NCBI RefSeq assembly: GCF_051622035.1
Contig: NC_135365.1
Coordinates: 24,552,001 to 24,616,000, forward strand
Origin: Arctopsyche grandis
Lineage: Eukaryota; Arthropoda; Insecta; Trichoptera; Hydropsychidae
Length of the DNA stretch: 64,000 nucleotides
Reading direction: 5' to 3'
The notes beneath the pieces were generated by a model. It did not search any database, was not told the DNA's origin, and saw only the letters and a program-made list of their open reading frames with translations. The position numbers were made by a program, and so were the translations under genes. Below, one piece after another: positions 1 through 14,189 of the stretch (the stretch's first letter is position 1; each line of letters opens with the position of its first letter).

Positions 1-766
1 CTCATCGCATCAGAGCTTTTCAAACTTGTGAAGATGTTTTGTTTTACGAGAAGACATCTAAGCTTAATGATGGTCTTTATTATTTCGAGTACCTAATTTT
101 TAAGAAGATATTGTTTGAAGTATGCTTTTCACTTATTTTATAAATGTTATGTTTGTCATGGTGAAGTGTCTAGAGAAAGATTGGTATCTAGTTTCCTCAG
201 AAATTAAAAAAAAAAATAACAAATTGAAAGTATCAATGAGATTGAATATTACATGATGCCAATTTTATATGAAAATTTCAACAAAAATCTTAATTAACAA
301 TTAAATCTTATAATATAACACACAAAAAATCGAACTATAGACTAATATTTCCTAATTCTGTAGTTCTAAATTTATGTTCACAGATGTGTAATAAATATAG
401 TACCTATATTTACATATATGTACATATAGTTTGTGTAGTTTACGAGTATAGTTTACGAGAAGATATAAATGATTTTTTATATCAATGGTTGTTATATTTG
501 GCTTAATTATTGAGATTTTCCCATATAAAATTGGCACAAATGAATATTCATCCAAGCTTTTCACGTCTTTCATCCGTGTCTATCCCCTCCAGTTGGCAGC
601 GGGAAACTACTGGAGAAGTACCCTTACTAAGACACTTCACTATATGATTTATAGTATAAAAAGGTTTGTCATTGTGAAGTTGTTACGCTCCAAATCGAAT
701 ATTTATCTATCAGAAAGGCTCGATTTTTATTATGACGATTTTAATCAATTTTATTTTTCTCTCTAG
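1..766 (+). other. Intron upstream of the first visible E93 coding exon
   Basis: This AT-rich stretch ends in a pyrimidine-rich tract and an AG at 765-766 that serves as acceptor for the E93 exon at 767. The only open frames are short and have no protein-like composition. I see no gene in it and read it as the 3' part of an E93 intron. Confidence 0.7.
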
Positions 767-3700
767 GTGGAGTCCATGGCAGCATCGTTGGCTGCGGTGG
801 CAGCCTTAGGTGGGGGCCCAGCCCTGCCTCCGGGCTTAGGGCTCTGCCCCCCTGCTGCCTTTTTATCCCCTTGGTATCTCAATGCCAATCAAAGGCCATC
901 CATAACACCCGAAAGGTAACCATAACAAATATTAATAATATAAATAAGTAAGCAGTCAAATTATACACGGTGAAATTATCGCTCTTCGGTTTTGATTGGT
1001 TATTGCAGTCAGTTTCACGGTCGATCGCTTAAAAATCACTTTAACGTGTCCGCAATCGTAAACTTATAGTATTTTACATACATAAATATTATGAGTGTGG
1101 TGCGTGTTGAATAAATTAATTGTTATTCACCACCCATATTACGCATTACTGCGACGTGTAACGTTTTTATGGTCGCTTTATTGTTCAACTTGTATCGTTG
1201 CATTCACAATTTATCGCTTGTGCGTATCATATACATACGCTGTAGTAAATGGTGAACTGCTGCCTATAAAATTGCATAAAAATGATCTGAGGAAAATTGG
1301 CGCGAATCCTTCGTTATGAGATTAACCAGCTTAGTGGTCACCCTCAGACATTTTATTTGTTCAGAAAATAAATGTGGTGAATATCTCTAAAGTATATTGT
1401 ATATTGTCAAAAAGTTTGCTGATGATATGGGTGTGCTTTTTTTGACCTTTTGACATTTGTAAACTTATTATTTTTGGCAGAATTGAGATAAATGTATATT
1501 ATTATATTGAGCTAATTCCTTCATGTAAAATTACATTTGTATAATAATGCTTTTAAAGTATGCAAAGTATGGGTATTTATTTTTGATTGTAGTGTAGTGT
1601 GGTTTGAAGCACACTAAAGAAGCGCTTCTCTTTTTAATGTATCACAATTATTAATTAAATTTATATTTCAACTCAAACTTATGAATATTGGCAGACGTAT
1701 TAATAAACTTGGTTTATGTATGTTGTAAAATTCAATTTATTCTGCATAATTAAACTTCGCCACCCTCCGATAGTCAACTGATTTACATTTAGCGTCTACT
1801 CTATAATATTCATTAAAATTTTACTAAAAATCAATAGTTAAGTTATAACTAGCTTCGACATTGGGTAGGTGCTTGTCAAATAAAGATAGACCGCTCCATT
1901 AGTTTACAAAACAAGATATAAAAAAGCATGGTTGACAATTGTGAACCATTTTTTGTGCAAAAAGCATCGTCCCAATTCCAATCCCTGGTTATAACAATTA
2001 AATTAAAAAGTTGAAGTAGCAGATTTTTTATCAAATTTCATGATTTCTAGAACTGTTTTATCGCTGTTATTTTAGAATAAATCGTCTACAAATTAATAAT
2101 TATAATATTTAAAATCTTTGTGATTAATTGTTGTACGTTGGAGCTAGAAATAGTTGAAGGCAAATGCTTGGCAGTGTTGAATTGTCTCTATAAGAGAACC
2201 TTCACATTAAATTATCTGATTCTTTTTAATCGTTTAAATTCTAGTACTGTCTATGTATATTGGTTTATGTAATTTGCCTTGATAATAAACATAAATTGTG
2301 TTGTGCAGGGTGAATGCGGATGTTGAGAAGCCAACGGTAGGCTCGAGCCTGTCTTCGCCTTTGCAGACGGAGCAGCCCTTGGACTTGAGCTCCAAAAGCG
2401 CAGGTCCCAACTCTCAGGACTCTTCGGAGGCGAAACCCCTGAGTTCGACGTCCCTAGAAGCCAAAATACTGAGCATGGCACCTTCAGCCCTGGCGAACCT
2501 CAGAGCGCCACCCATGGACCCGAAGCAAATATTCAAGTACGTACAATTGTTGTAGATGTGTGGTAAAAACGAACGAAACAAATAAGGTCAATGCTTGCTG
2601 TGCAATTTTCTGGGTCGCGAGCTAAAATAAAAACGAAAAAAAAACGTATTATAAAATTCCCACAGAGTACAAGAAGGCGATGCCAATGAACTATGTATTT
2701 TTCGTCTACGTATTTTTTACACACAGTAGTATCGGATAAAGACGAACGATGAGCGTTATTTGACACTGAAATTTTGCAAATTTGCATGTTTTGTCTGTTG
2801 GTTTAATTAGGCTAGGTGCTAGTTTCTCTCCAATACTTTCTTCCGGTTTTTCCATTGTCTAATTTGAGACGCTTCATTGTTTTTGATTAGATATTTACCA
2901 TTATGATTTTTATTATTAAAGATTTCGAAGAACTGTGAGTATCTTCTTTACGACTTTTCGATAAATAAATATCTTACTTACATGGTTACTTTCCAATATA
3001 TGTGTTTTTAATGCGTATGTTTTTTATCACAATAATATGCATACATATGTTGATAGATAGATGCACGTACTATTCTCGTTATCTGTGCGTTCTCATAATA
3101 AAAAAGACAAACAAAAATGTTGATTCAATTGCGGCGAGCGTTTCCTTTCGTTGTTATCAATTCAAATGCAAAAATAAAAAGTGCAACGATCTCCTATTAA
3201 AAGTCATTCACACTTGGCATATTTTTCCTACATCTTCGCTCGATTCACAATAAATATGTGTGTGCTTCATTCTTATAAAACCAATATCGTAAAATACATA
3301 GTAGGTGTCAAAAGATCAATGCGTCGCGTCATTGACCGTATCGAAAAAAAATTATATATGTAAGCATACATAATGCTTTCTAAAAAAAAATGCATATTTG
3401 CTTCAGCATTTCATTGCACTTTTATCTATTGTAGTTTGACACGGAACTGAAACGATACGGGTGGCTTATATTTTCGCCAGATTATTGCGCATTATTTCAA
3501 ATGCGTTTTCACTTTTTCTGCATTAGATAAATACAAAAGTTGACGAACTTCTCTAATGTGAGTAATCAAAACGTGACAGCGGTTGGCAACCGCAAACTAT
3601 TTTTATGTTGATTTATATAAAGATTCAACACCGTATGATAATATATGTACATAAATGCATCATATGAAAAATTCAAAAAATGGTCGGTTATTTAGATACT

Positions 3701-6700
3701 ATCTATTATTAGATGAAAGTTCAATTCTTTCCCTATTGACACATTTTTTATACAAAAAATAGAGTACTCATATTGACAATAGCGTAAGTAAATTAAAAAT
3801 TCGTTCTATTGAAATATCGGAATTGAATTCGGTGCACTCGCGTTCTGTTCGTTCGGAATTTTTCCCACACACATATTTTTTTTATCGAAAAACATCAAAT
3901 ATTTTGCACGTGCGTAATGTCACGCACATGGCAATCGGTAAACACGAAATGTTACATTTTTATTTCAGTTCGTACGTTGGATGCATTCAATTCAAAATAG
4001 ATAAAAAAATATATACATATATACAGGCGAACGCGGGTTAGCTGTCGCAAAAATGAATCAAACAAAAATAATTGGAAACGCAACAAAAAAGACGCGTCCA
4101 GACAGACAGACTGGCATCGTCTGTGTTTACTTTGCGTCTACGGAAGCCAACGTCATACATGTATATGTACATATATACTATGCACACACATACAATGTGT
4201 ACTTTTTTATGTTTGTTTTGGCAAAGTTCGAAATTATCCGAGTGCAAGGAACCCACGCGTCGCGTCAGGTCAAAGCCGCATCCAGACGAATTAATCGAGT
4301 GAAAATTTTCTTCAGCAGGTCCAAACCCAGACTTGCGGCCCCCGGGGGTAGGAGGGCTTACTCCGAAGCCGAATTGCAGGCCGCACTCAGGGATATTCAA
4401 TCTGGAAGACTGGGAACGAGGAGGGCCGCCGTGCTCTACAACATACCCCGCTCGACACTTCGCAACAAAGTCTACAAACTGGCTGTGGAGAGACAGCGAG
4501 AGTCCACACTACCTGGAACCCTCGCTTCGGCCATGGACAGAGGTAAAATTTCCGTAAAATTAGTGGTTAGAGGTGCATACGGAACTTACACGATGTACTG
4601 TTTTTGGATTAAGCATGGTTTAAATTTTTGTATGACGGCATTGAAGGTGCATCTAGTCTAATATCGTATATTGAAATATGAGCCTTTGATGCAAAAGTTG
4701 GAGACAAATTAATGTTTACCTTCTGTATACGATTGTGATTGTATAGTAGAATTTGCAAATGTGCTTCCTGTTTTTTAGATTATTTTTATTTATGTTTGAA
4801 GATAGTTTTTTTATGGATAAGAATCAAAATTTACTGAAAGTAATATTAAAAAAAGTTTTTCTTTTGTTGATGTAAACATGTAATATAACACAGTATTTCG
4901 AATAAAAATGTTGGTCAAGTATGGCTCAACATGTGCAATTAACTTTCAGCAGAAACTTGTAGAAGGAGTCAAGTTTACGGTTGTTCTTATCTTGAATCTG
5001 TGTACGTATGTATGTAGTGTGTATTTGTATATTGTTAGGCATTGGCCTGCTTTCTATCTTTATAAAGTTTCCTATTTTAGGCTTCGGCTTTCCGTTTCAA
5101 ATCTTCTATTTATTTTGAGGCCATGATTCTACCTCTATCGCTATTTCTAGTATGCCTTTCAAGCAACGAGACATAACATTGAAATGTCTTTGTTTTTTAT
5201 TTATGCTTTATCGTTGTTTGGAAGTGTCTTGAAAGTTGCACAATGTAATATAACGTGCTGCTATATTTGCAGACGATTCGAACGACATGGGAGACGACAT
5301 CGATGATGACAAGGACTCCATCATGGACGAGGAGAAGGACGAAGAGAGAGAGACCCGACCATTGCTGTCTATGGAAGACATATTGAGATTTTCCCAAATG
5401 GACAGCGCGTCCGAGAACTTGAAAACCCTCTTGCAAAAGGGCGGTCAAAAGTTCTTTGACCTGGAAAGTCCCAAACGGGAAGCAGCGACATCGGATTTGT
5501 GGCCTACGATCGATCCGAGTGCGATGGCACCTTATATCCAATCGCTCCTGATGGCTGGCGGATTGGCAGGATCTTTGCCGAAACCCGACGACGCAACAGC
5601 ACCCATGATGCCAGAAATAGTCAGACTGCTAGCAGAGGAGAGACAGAACATATTGAAAGAACACCTGATGAAACAGGATCACCTCCACAACGGCAAACAG
5701 ACGGAGCAATCCAACGAGGACCTGTCCAAGAGATCGTATTCCAGACAGAGCTCGTCGACTAACTCCGTCATCATCAAAAACGAGAGATCGTCACCCGGTC
5801 GAAAGACAGACTCCCCGGAGGTGCAGATGGACACGTCAGAGCAAAATGCCGGCACCGAATCCAGAGATTCTCCTTCGAACGTCATATTAAGAATTCCGTC
5901 CTTCAAACCATTAGCAAACACGCCCAACTCAAACAAAAACGGCGGAGAAGCGTTTCAGGGTCCAGCGACTCCTCCACTTCCGTTCTTCGCGCGCAGTCCA
6001 CATCCGGATCAAGCCATCAACGTCACACCCAGAACGACCGATCACATGTCTCCACCTTTAGTACATTCCAAGAATATGTTTTCACTGAGGGACGTCATCG
6101 CCAAGAGCATAAGCCAAAAGTTTCAACAGCAGGTTCCGTTGACGGGCAACCACAACGACTTATCCCAGATAAAGATGGAATCTCAGAACTTGGACGGCAT
6201 GGCAGCCCTCAATTCTTTCAAACGAGGAGGATTCACACCGCCCGTTGGAGGACAGGGGATTTCGGTCATCAAGAATCTAACGAATCACGACATGTCTAGA
6301 AATTTTTCGAATAACAACGCCGGCAACCAATCGCAACAGAACAACGCCACTGGCGGAAAAGGCACACGACCCAAACGAGGGAAGTATAGAAACTACGATA
6401 GGGACAGTTTGGTCGAGGCAGTCAAAGCAGTACAAAGAGGGGAAATGTCCGTGCATCGCGCCGGCAGTTATTACGGCGTACCACATTCCACTTTAGAATA
6501 TAAAGTCAAAGAGAGGCATTTGATGAGACCGCGGAAACGCGAGCCAAAAAATCCGAATCCAGAAGAGAAAACGGGAATACTCAGCGCGAGCAAACCCAAC
6601 GACATTCCAGGCAGTGGCACTCTGAGGATAGACGTAAAGCCGAAAGTCGCACAGAAACCACCTTCAAAACCAACATTCCCGGCCAACTCGCCCAACGGTA

Positions 6701-7272
6701 TGAAAATGCCTTCAATGTTTGATCCAGCCATGGCTTTGGGCTACAACCCAGCGCCGTTCCCGTTCTGGACCCACCCACCACCCTTTCACGGCATACCTGT
6801 AGAGTACTCTCCGCGAAATCCTGGAGCGTCTGGTAGCTTTCCACCCAACGCCGAATCGTTCTTCGCCTCTCAGATGATGCAGAGGCTCCAGGAGGAGTCG
6901 GCGAGGCATCCGGGCTTGTCTTCGAGCGCGCAGAAGGCCAACGTCTCCAACTCTCTGCTGAAATCGGCCAGAGACATAGCGGAGTTCTACGAAGGATCGG
7001 CCGGCACGAACGGCTCGTTTCTGGAAGGCATCATCAGATCCAGCTTGGAGCAGAATCCCCAAAGAGCACGACCCAGTGGAGTGGAAGACGGCGGTGGATT
7101 GGATAGCAGCGGTCGCCGACATCGACCTGACAACCTCCTCATAGCCGAAGAGATGAGGGAGGCTGTCAGAAAAGTGAGAGCCAGGGAAGCCGGAGGGGCT
7201 CCTTCGACTCCTACGGCTACTCCAACTCCTAAAACGGAACCTGCGTCGAGTCCCCCACCGCAAACATCCTAG
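767..7272 (+). CDS. E93: Ecdysone-induced transcription factor E93 (Mblk-1), 3' four coding exons
   Basis: E93 (Eip93F, honeybee Mblk-1) is the nuclear DNA-binding factor that specifies adult development and steroid-triggered tissue death in insects; vertebrate LCOR/LCORL are relatives. Coding exons are 767-915, 2309-2536, 4319-4542 and 5273-7272 (stop TAG). Phases agree at each join and the total is 867 codons. Exon 1 has an Ala/Gly/Pro-rich segment ending in FLSPWYLN. Exon 2 has PLDLS (2376-2390), the CtBP-binding motif. Exon 3 has the first Psq-type helix-turn-helix (about 4345-4500, beginning RRAYSEAELQAAL). The large last exon has an acidic run, LKTLL (5419-5433, an LXXLL nuclear-receptor box), and the second, more conserved Psq domain (about 6367-6530, core AGSYYGVPHSTLEYKVKERH), then a Pro-rich tail. 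The exon 2 donor could instead lie at 2541, but the choice of 2536 keeps the phase. The 5' coding exons and promoter lie outside the window. Introns 916-2308, 2537-4318 and 4543-5272 show nothing I recognise. Confidence 0.95.
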
Positions 7273-7409
7273 GAGATCGTAAACGACCAACGTTATCCTT
7301 CTGTGGCTTGTTAGTTGTTTTTGTTTTTGTGACTGATGAGCACTCTCACATACACACGCTTTGTATACGATATTTAAGGCAAAACTCGGTCTTTTAAAAT
7401 GAAAAAAAA

Positions 7410-7415
7410 AATAAA
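7410..7415 (+). promoter_or_regulatory. Possible proximal poly(A) signal of E93
   Basis: AATAAA lies about 140 bases after the E93 stop codon, within an A-rich run. It may be a proximal poly(A) signal, but many AATAAA hexamers occur in this AT-rich DNA, so on sequence alone this is weak. Confidence 0.35.
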
Positions 7416-8254
7416 GATATTTTTTTATGTTTATAAAATTCTGCTCTTGGATCAAGTGGACGTGTCTACGTACTATGCCTTTTCGAAAAAAGATGTACCA
7501 AGATTTTTAACTCGAAGATAATCAGAATGTTGTGGTTCAAAATACATACATATATATGACGTACAATCTTGCCATACTGCTTGGTTCGTGTGATTTCAAA
7601 AAAAAGTATGTTTGCAAAAAATTGAATAGGTATTTTATATTTACAAAGTTGTCTTAAAAATTGATTGCCAACAAAAAAAAAACTGTTACGGTACGTGCGG
7701 CGCATTTTGAGAATCACTGGACACTAATATTACTATACGCGTTATGCGAAATTGAGAGGATTCGCATAATTCCGCTACGGATGCGAAATGAAAAAAAGAA
7801 AAAGAAGCTAAAACTTTATTGATTAAAATTTATTATTAATTATTAATTATTTTTAAAAATCCATTTTTATTATTGTAAATCCTTTTCAGAGGCTCAAAGT
7901 CTCGTCGTTGTTGAAATGTACAATAGATATAATTGATGATGATTATATTTTTGACATGGTGTACTAATTAAGAACAATTTTCAGTGATATATCACCTTTT
8001 TTGTGAATGTGGACGAAAGCATTTATATTTCCAAAGCATTTACATTTTATTATTAATTACACAAGATATTTTTGATGTTCTATCTCTCTTATTAAAAATT
8101 ATACATTTACTCGAAATTAAACGAAAAAATCATATTATTATAAAAATATATATATATAAAAAAATATATATATGTGCATTTAAATGTTTGGCGTTCAAAA
8201 TTATCCGCACACGCGTGCACACACAAACGTAAAATGTGCATTTGATGCGATTTT

Positions 8255-8290
8255 CACACGCGTGTGTGTGTGTACACGTGTGCACACTAA
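8255..8290. repeat. (CA/GT)n microsatellite, partly palindromic
   Basis: Short alternating CA, then GT, runs around CACGCGTGTG and GTACACGTGTGCACAC form imperfect palindromes. This is simple-sequence DNA in the presumed E93 3' region. Confidence 0.6.
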
Positions 8291-9303
8291 TTATAAGTTC
8301 GATGTGTCTCGGCTGAAATCATTGTATACATTTATAACCTATCATTGTACTAATTATTATCAAATACCTACGTTGATGTTCATGTGAAATTAACCTAAAT
8401 TTAATCTAAAAAATTTATATCTTTGTGTCTTGATCGTTGCGTATACCTCACATCAAAATATTAATAAATTAGCGTTTTTGGTAATATATACATAAAATAT
8501 TTACCGGAGGTGTATTTAAAAGAAAAAAAAAAGAAAAATGTGATCCATATTTTATTTATCGTGTAAGGAGTAAAAATTGTATACGGGAGTAATTCAAAAA
8601 ATATATAATATCATATTATTATTATTAATCCTATTCCATTGTAATTTAAACTTATCGTACATACATACATACATATATATTTAAATGTAAGAGATTCTAG
8701 TTAAAGAAAAAAAAGCGTCAAAAATACCTGATAAATTTTAAATCATATAAAAATTAAACTACTGTGTAAATTTTTTCATTTTTATATTCGTATATATATA
8801 TTATAAATAAATTATTTTCGTACAAGATATATCAAAAAAATAATTTTAGGTACGTCGGTTTTCATTTGCGCAAACTTAATATATTTCATTTTTTGAAACG
8901 ATTCCATTACATATCAAAAACGTAATATCACACAAAAAAGTGCACAGATTTCGCAAACGAAAGTTTTATTCACCTGAAAATAGTCAAAGTGTTATGATTT
9001 TTTGAATTACTCCTATATTTGATTTAGACTGCTTTTTAAAATTAATCTAAAATTCATAGTGAAAATAGCATATTTATCATTATCGATGTGTATAACTAAA
9101 CCTATTAAAAAAAAATCGTGGAAAATAAGAGACGCGATCGTATTCGGAGATTGAGTCCGGGAACTTGAAATCTAAAAAAAAAAATTATATCTATCTGTGA
9201 TTAACCAAAATTTTTAATGTATATTTTCTCTAAAGATATGTTAGGTGAACGCGGATGCCATGATCCGTAGATACTTATTATATTATTAGCGAAAAATGGC
9301 CGC

Positions 9304-9323
9304 GGGGGTGGGGGGGGGGGGGG
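9304..9323. repeat. Poly-G tract
   Basis: A run of G (five, a T, then fourteen) stands out sharply in otherwise AT-rich DNA. Its exact length is the kind of feature that sequencing gets wrong. Confidence 0.8.
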
Positions 9324-12300
9324 TGACGCGTTTCTGAAAGTTTGATGTTCGACGACGATGACATGGGTGTGTATTCGGCTCGATGTATTAATGTATAAAA
9401 ATTTAAAAAATAATCAGAAATCTTTAACTTGTTTTTAATTGAAACAAACAAAGTGCAATTAGAACTATTTGTTATATTTACACCATTAATTATATAACAT
9501 ATATATAAAGTTAGTATATATATATTTATCTATATATATACCTTAAGAGGGAAATTGTTTTCTTTATTAGGGAGAGAAATAAGATTGATTATTGAACTAT
9601 TGGTAAATTATGATAGAACATATAATCAGGTTGACTGGAAAACAGCGCGACGATTTGCGGTGTCGACTTCTATGGCGATTTTTATTATGTTTAAATTATT
9701 TTTCGTTCGTTTCTTCTTCTCTAATCAAATGTGTACATATCAAATTTTTTTTAAAAGTCGTTTTTTATTGTTTTTATTCGTTTTTTATTCGGTTCGAAAG
9801 TGAAAACATCTTCGACGTGCGCCAATTATTGTGCTAATCGCCCCGCGATCCGAGCGTTCGTTTTAAAGACAAATCCCTCTTTCGACAAAAAAAGCCTCTC
9901 ACAAATCACAACCAACCAAAAACCTAACCGATACCGACAGTTTAAGAACCGCCGATCACCTAGTGTCTCCATCCGATGTGTGCGAATTTACGATGTATAT
10001 TTTATATGTTTTAAAAAAAAAATCTATTCACATATGTATGTATCCAGGAATGTGCAATTTTTTCTTTCTTTACTCTCTAATCGTATGATGCAAAATGCCT
10101 GTTCTTCAAACTGTGGCTCACGCACACACACTCTCGGATAAAGGCATTAGAAGAAGAGCGGTTCGCAATCACAAAAAAAAACCGGATTCAAAAAAAATTA
10201 CATTCAACCAATCATTCACACGCAATGATACAATAAATAAATGTGCTACAAAAATAAATATAAATAAACTTACATACACACACACACACACATGCAGTAA
10301 CTCAAGATTTTTACGAAAGTAAATGTTAAAAATAAATAAATAAACCATTTATGCCCGCGATCAAATATGGACAGATGCATATTTTCGTTGGACCAAAAAA
10401 GTATTTTTATGTTATCAACATAAACATATCCATAGTAATCGTGGTGAGATGTAACCAGTTTAGATGAATTGTTGGAATATACATAGTTATTTTTGGATTT
10501 AATGTTCTTTATAAACCACAAATTTAATGGAGAAGAAAAAAAATGTGTATTCGATATTCGTTCGCGAAGTAAAAAAAATTAAATTTAAAATTAATCTTAA
10601 ATGTTTGGTGCTTGTGGGAGTTAGAGCTCCCGATCTTTGGTTTCAAGGTCTGTCAAAAGTCTATGTAAATCTAAAAAAAAATAAAAATATTAATTAAAAT
10701 TTATCTTTATTATATATCGTCGTGCTAAGAAGCGTCATTCAGCAACAATGTTGTTTAAACTGTACATTGTAACCGATTTGGATGTTTTTGTAAAAATTAA
10801 AAAAAATTACAAGTTTTTTAACATTCCAACCAAATATGTGCCAGAAATGTTTTTTTTTTTGTATTTTTCAAAAGCAGTTTTTGTAGATGGTAAGGCGAGG
10901 CCTCGATGCTTCGGCAAAAGTTTAAAAAATTAAATTTACATCATTTACATAGTAATTGAGAGTATATAATTTAAGTGTATTAGATTTAACGTGTTAAGCG
11001 CCTAGTTTTTAAGTGAGTACCTATCCAAAATGAGAGGCCCCGCGCATATAACCTTTTCTTTTCGTTTTTTTTTTTTAATATTTTTTTATACATACTCGTG
11101 CGGTGGTTTCACTATCAGTAGTTAGGAAAAATATTATTAAAAAAATAATTAATAAGTCGATTTAAATTCACAGCTAGGATGGTCAAAATTATTGTACTAT
11201 AGCGGGATACGTCCTAGGCTCACAAGCCCAACGAGACGCCTAGTTTTTTTGTTAGTTTTTTTTAATTATTATTATTATTATTATTATGTAATTGTAAATT
11301 ACTAAAAAAATTATTTTAGTATGTGTTCAAAATTATGTGCAATTTTTAACACTCTAATTTTAACTGTTCATTAAAAATTTAAACACATAAATTTCCATAT
11401 TTCTCAATGTGATATCTAGTTATTATTATTATTATTATTATTATTATGAAGAGATACATACTAAATCTAGTGCTACTTTTAAAATATAAATATGTATGTA
11501 TTATTATTAATGTTTTTTTTTACATAATTGAAACACTCATGTTTGTTAATTTTTTGTGGTCCAAAAAAAATTCACTTTGTGAATTTTTTATCTTTATTAT
11601 AAAATTAAATATTTATGTACTAAAAAATTTTGTATACGCTCTTACCCTCCTCCCCCTTTCCCCATCCATTCCATCTAAATTCAGACGCACGTGATTGGTC
11701 CATTTCATACATACTATATACAATTTATATGTATAGCAAAATCGCTTTTATATGTGTAATATGTTTGTATATTGATAGCCTTTTAAAGGATACTACTTAA
11801 TATACATGGTTTTCGCTTACTTTATATATATATTATATAAATCAAATTTGAACAAACTTAAAGAAAGTTGGCTTTACGTCACTGTTTACTTGTAAGGTTT
11901 TGAGATAGCTTAAAAAGCGCATAATTTTGATATGATTTGTGTATGTATAATTGAATACGTTGAAAATATACAGATTTTTTTTTAAATGACTTCCTCTGTA
12001 CTCATAGTTCAAATGGGGCTGATCAACATCGATCGCTCGTTTTTTTTATTTTTAAGGAATTGTATATTTTTAAGGAATTGTATACATTCCATTGTAAAAT
12101 TTTTTCTTTTTTGAAAAAAAATATCAACAATGTGTAAAAGACATTTTTGTATCCACTCAAAAATAAGGACGATCATTTCCAGACTTATTTTTAATGTCAT
12201 ATTTTATTATTGTGTATGTATATTTTAATTAATGAACGATTATTAGTACTATTATTATTATTATATATAATTATTTTATATATAAAAGAAATTATGATTT

Positions 12301-14189
12301 TGACGGAGCGAGTGTTACTTAATTGATTAACACGTTACGTGTCTTAAGTTTTTTTTTTTTAATAATAATTAATTATTATTAATTTATGGTTAATTTTTAC
12401 TTGGTAATTTATTCGAGTAATTTCATTTTATTTTTTATTCATACATGTACAACAATTTATTATTACGATTATTGAATATTGTTATTAAAAACAAAATGTT
12501 ATCTTAGATAATTTATTGAAATTTCGCCTGGGGAGTTTTTCCGTTTCCGAGGCTTATTTTTGCTGGGACGAAAGCTCGTGGCATTGTAAATATTCCTAAA
12601 GTATTTTTTATTTCAAAAAAATATTTCTTTTTGCATTCTACGTAGTTAAAAAAAAAAGGAACGTTATAGTTGGGATATCGTTTGTATTTACATTTGAGCG
12701 TCTAGCTTTTTTATTGTATTTTTTTATAATTACATATATATTAAATATATATTTATATATTTAAATTGATGCTAAGAGATATGTTTTATGATATAATACA
12801 CATTCACACATTGTATTGCACACGATTATCTGTTGTTGTAAGTGTGTGTGTTTTTATTTTATGTGCATCACATATCTCATTACATAAATATAAATATAAA
12901 TAAATACAAACTGTACGCATCTAGATATTTTTGTTAAAATGATTATGTTTGTATGTTTTATTATTAAATTGTTCTCACTATTATTGATACATTTATATAA
13001 TTAAACAATTGTGTTCATTGAAACAATATGTTTGTTTTAAGATTTTTCAAAATATACTTACATACATTTTGAACTGCATATATATATAAATATATAAAAA
13101 AAAAAGATAATAAATCCACATTTGAACCTTTCTCATTTTTATTTTATTTTTATCGCTATTTTTTATTATTATTTAATATAATTTGCTTATACATACATCT
13201 TAAATATTTTCATACTATTCTTACCACGTGTATACTAAAATGGAATGCAATCATTCATGTCTATAAAATCACAATACAATTCAAATCGTATTCGATAATA
13301 ATAATAAAAAATAAAAAATACAAGTTTTTATTTTATTATTTTATATCAAAGGTCTTTAGAAGTGAACACGATGATTGCATATCAATTTAATTTTATTTTG
13401 CCACACGCCAGTAATGTATTCCATGTACATATTCATATATGCGTCACGCATATATTGATATTTTTATTTACCCCTTTGTGATAAAACAAATTGAAAAAAA
13501 AAAGTATTTAATCAGCTTGTATCTCTTATATAAATAAAAATAGTGAGCAGGGACCAAACCAGTGTGAATCAAAACCATATCCAAAAAATAATGTAAATCA
13601 TTCTAACTCACATAATCTGAACCAGAATAAAAATAAATAAAACTATTTTTAAGGAAAGGGCACCATGATGAAACAAATCTTTCATAAACTCGTGAATTTT
13701 GTTTCGATATCTACAAATTGTAATTTAATTTTATAAATTCATAAATACGTGTAAGTTTGAGAGACGAGTGTTATTCGCTTTTTTCCCCCACTTTCAAAAT
13801 GAAAACCTTTCAAATATACTTTTTATTCAAATATATATATATAAAATATTTTTTTACGTTTCAACCATTTTGAATAAGTACATATTTTACTGTTGCTTCA
13901 GTTTTGTTTTTTTTTTTATTTCATTAATTATTACTTTTGTCGTAATGTTTAAGTTAGTCGATGTAAAAAAAATATATATTATATATATTAAATGTATACC
14001 ATTCCATCTTGACAATATTTGTATTTTTTGAAAAAAATTGACGATGTATCATCTCAAGTGGATTTGAATGTTCTGAGTATGTTTTTTTTTTTCGATAATT
14101 GAAATGTGGTGACTATATTTGCCTTTTACTGTGAAAATATATTATCAAGAAAAAAGAAATAAAAATACAGACTATAAATTTTTGTGTGT

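Noticed and set aside
4053..4318. Upstream part of the open frame that contains the first E93 Psq domain
   Set aside because: Everything before 4319 is intron: it is low in complexity (MYMYIYT-like in other frames), and the acceptor AG at 4317-4318 gives a phase-correct join to exon 2.
6712..7455. 247-codon open frame on the minus strand
   Set aside because: It is the antisense shadow of the E93 last exon; its Arg/Ser-rich composition follows from that strand's codon bias.
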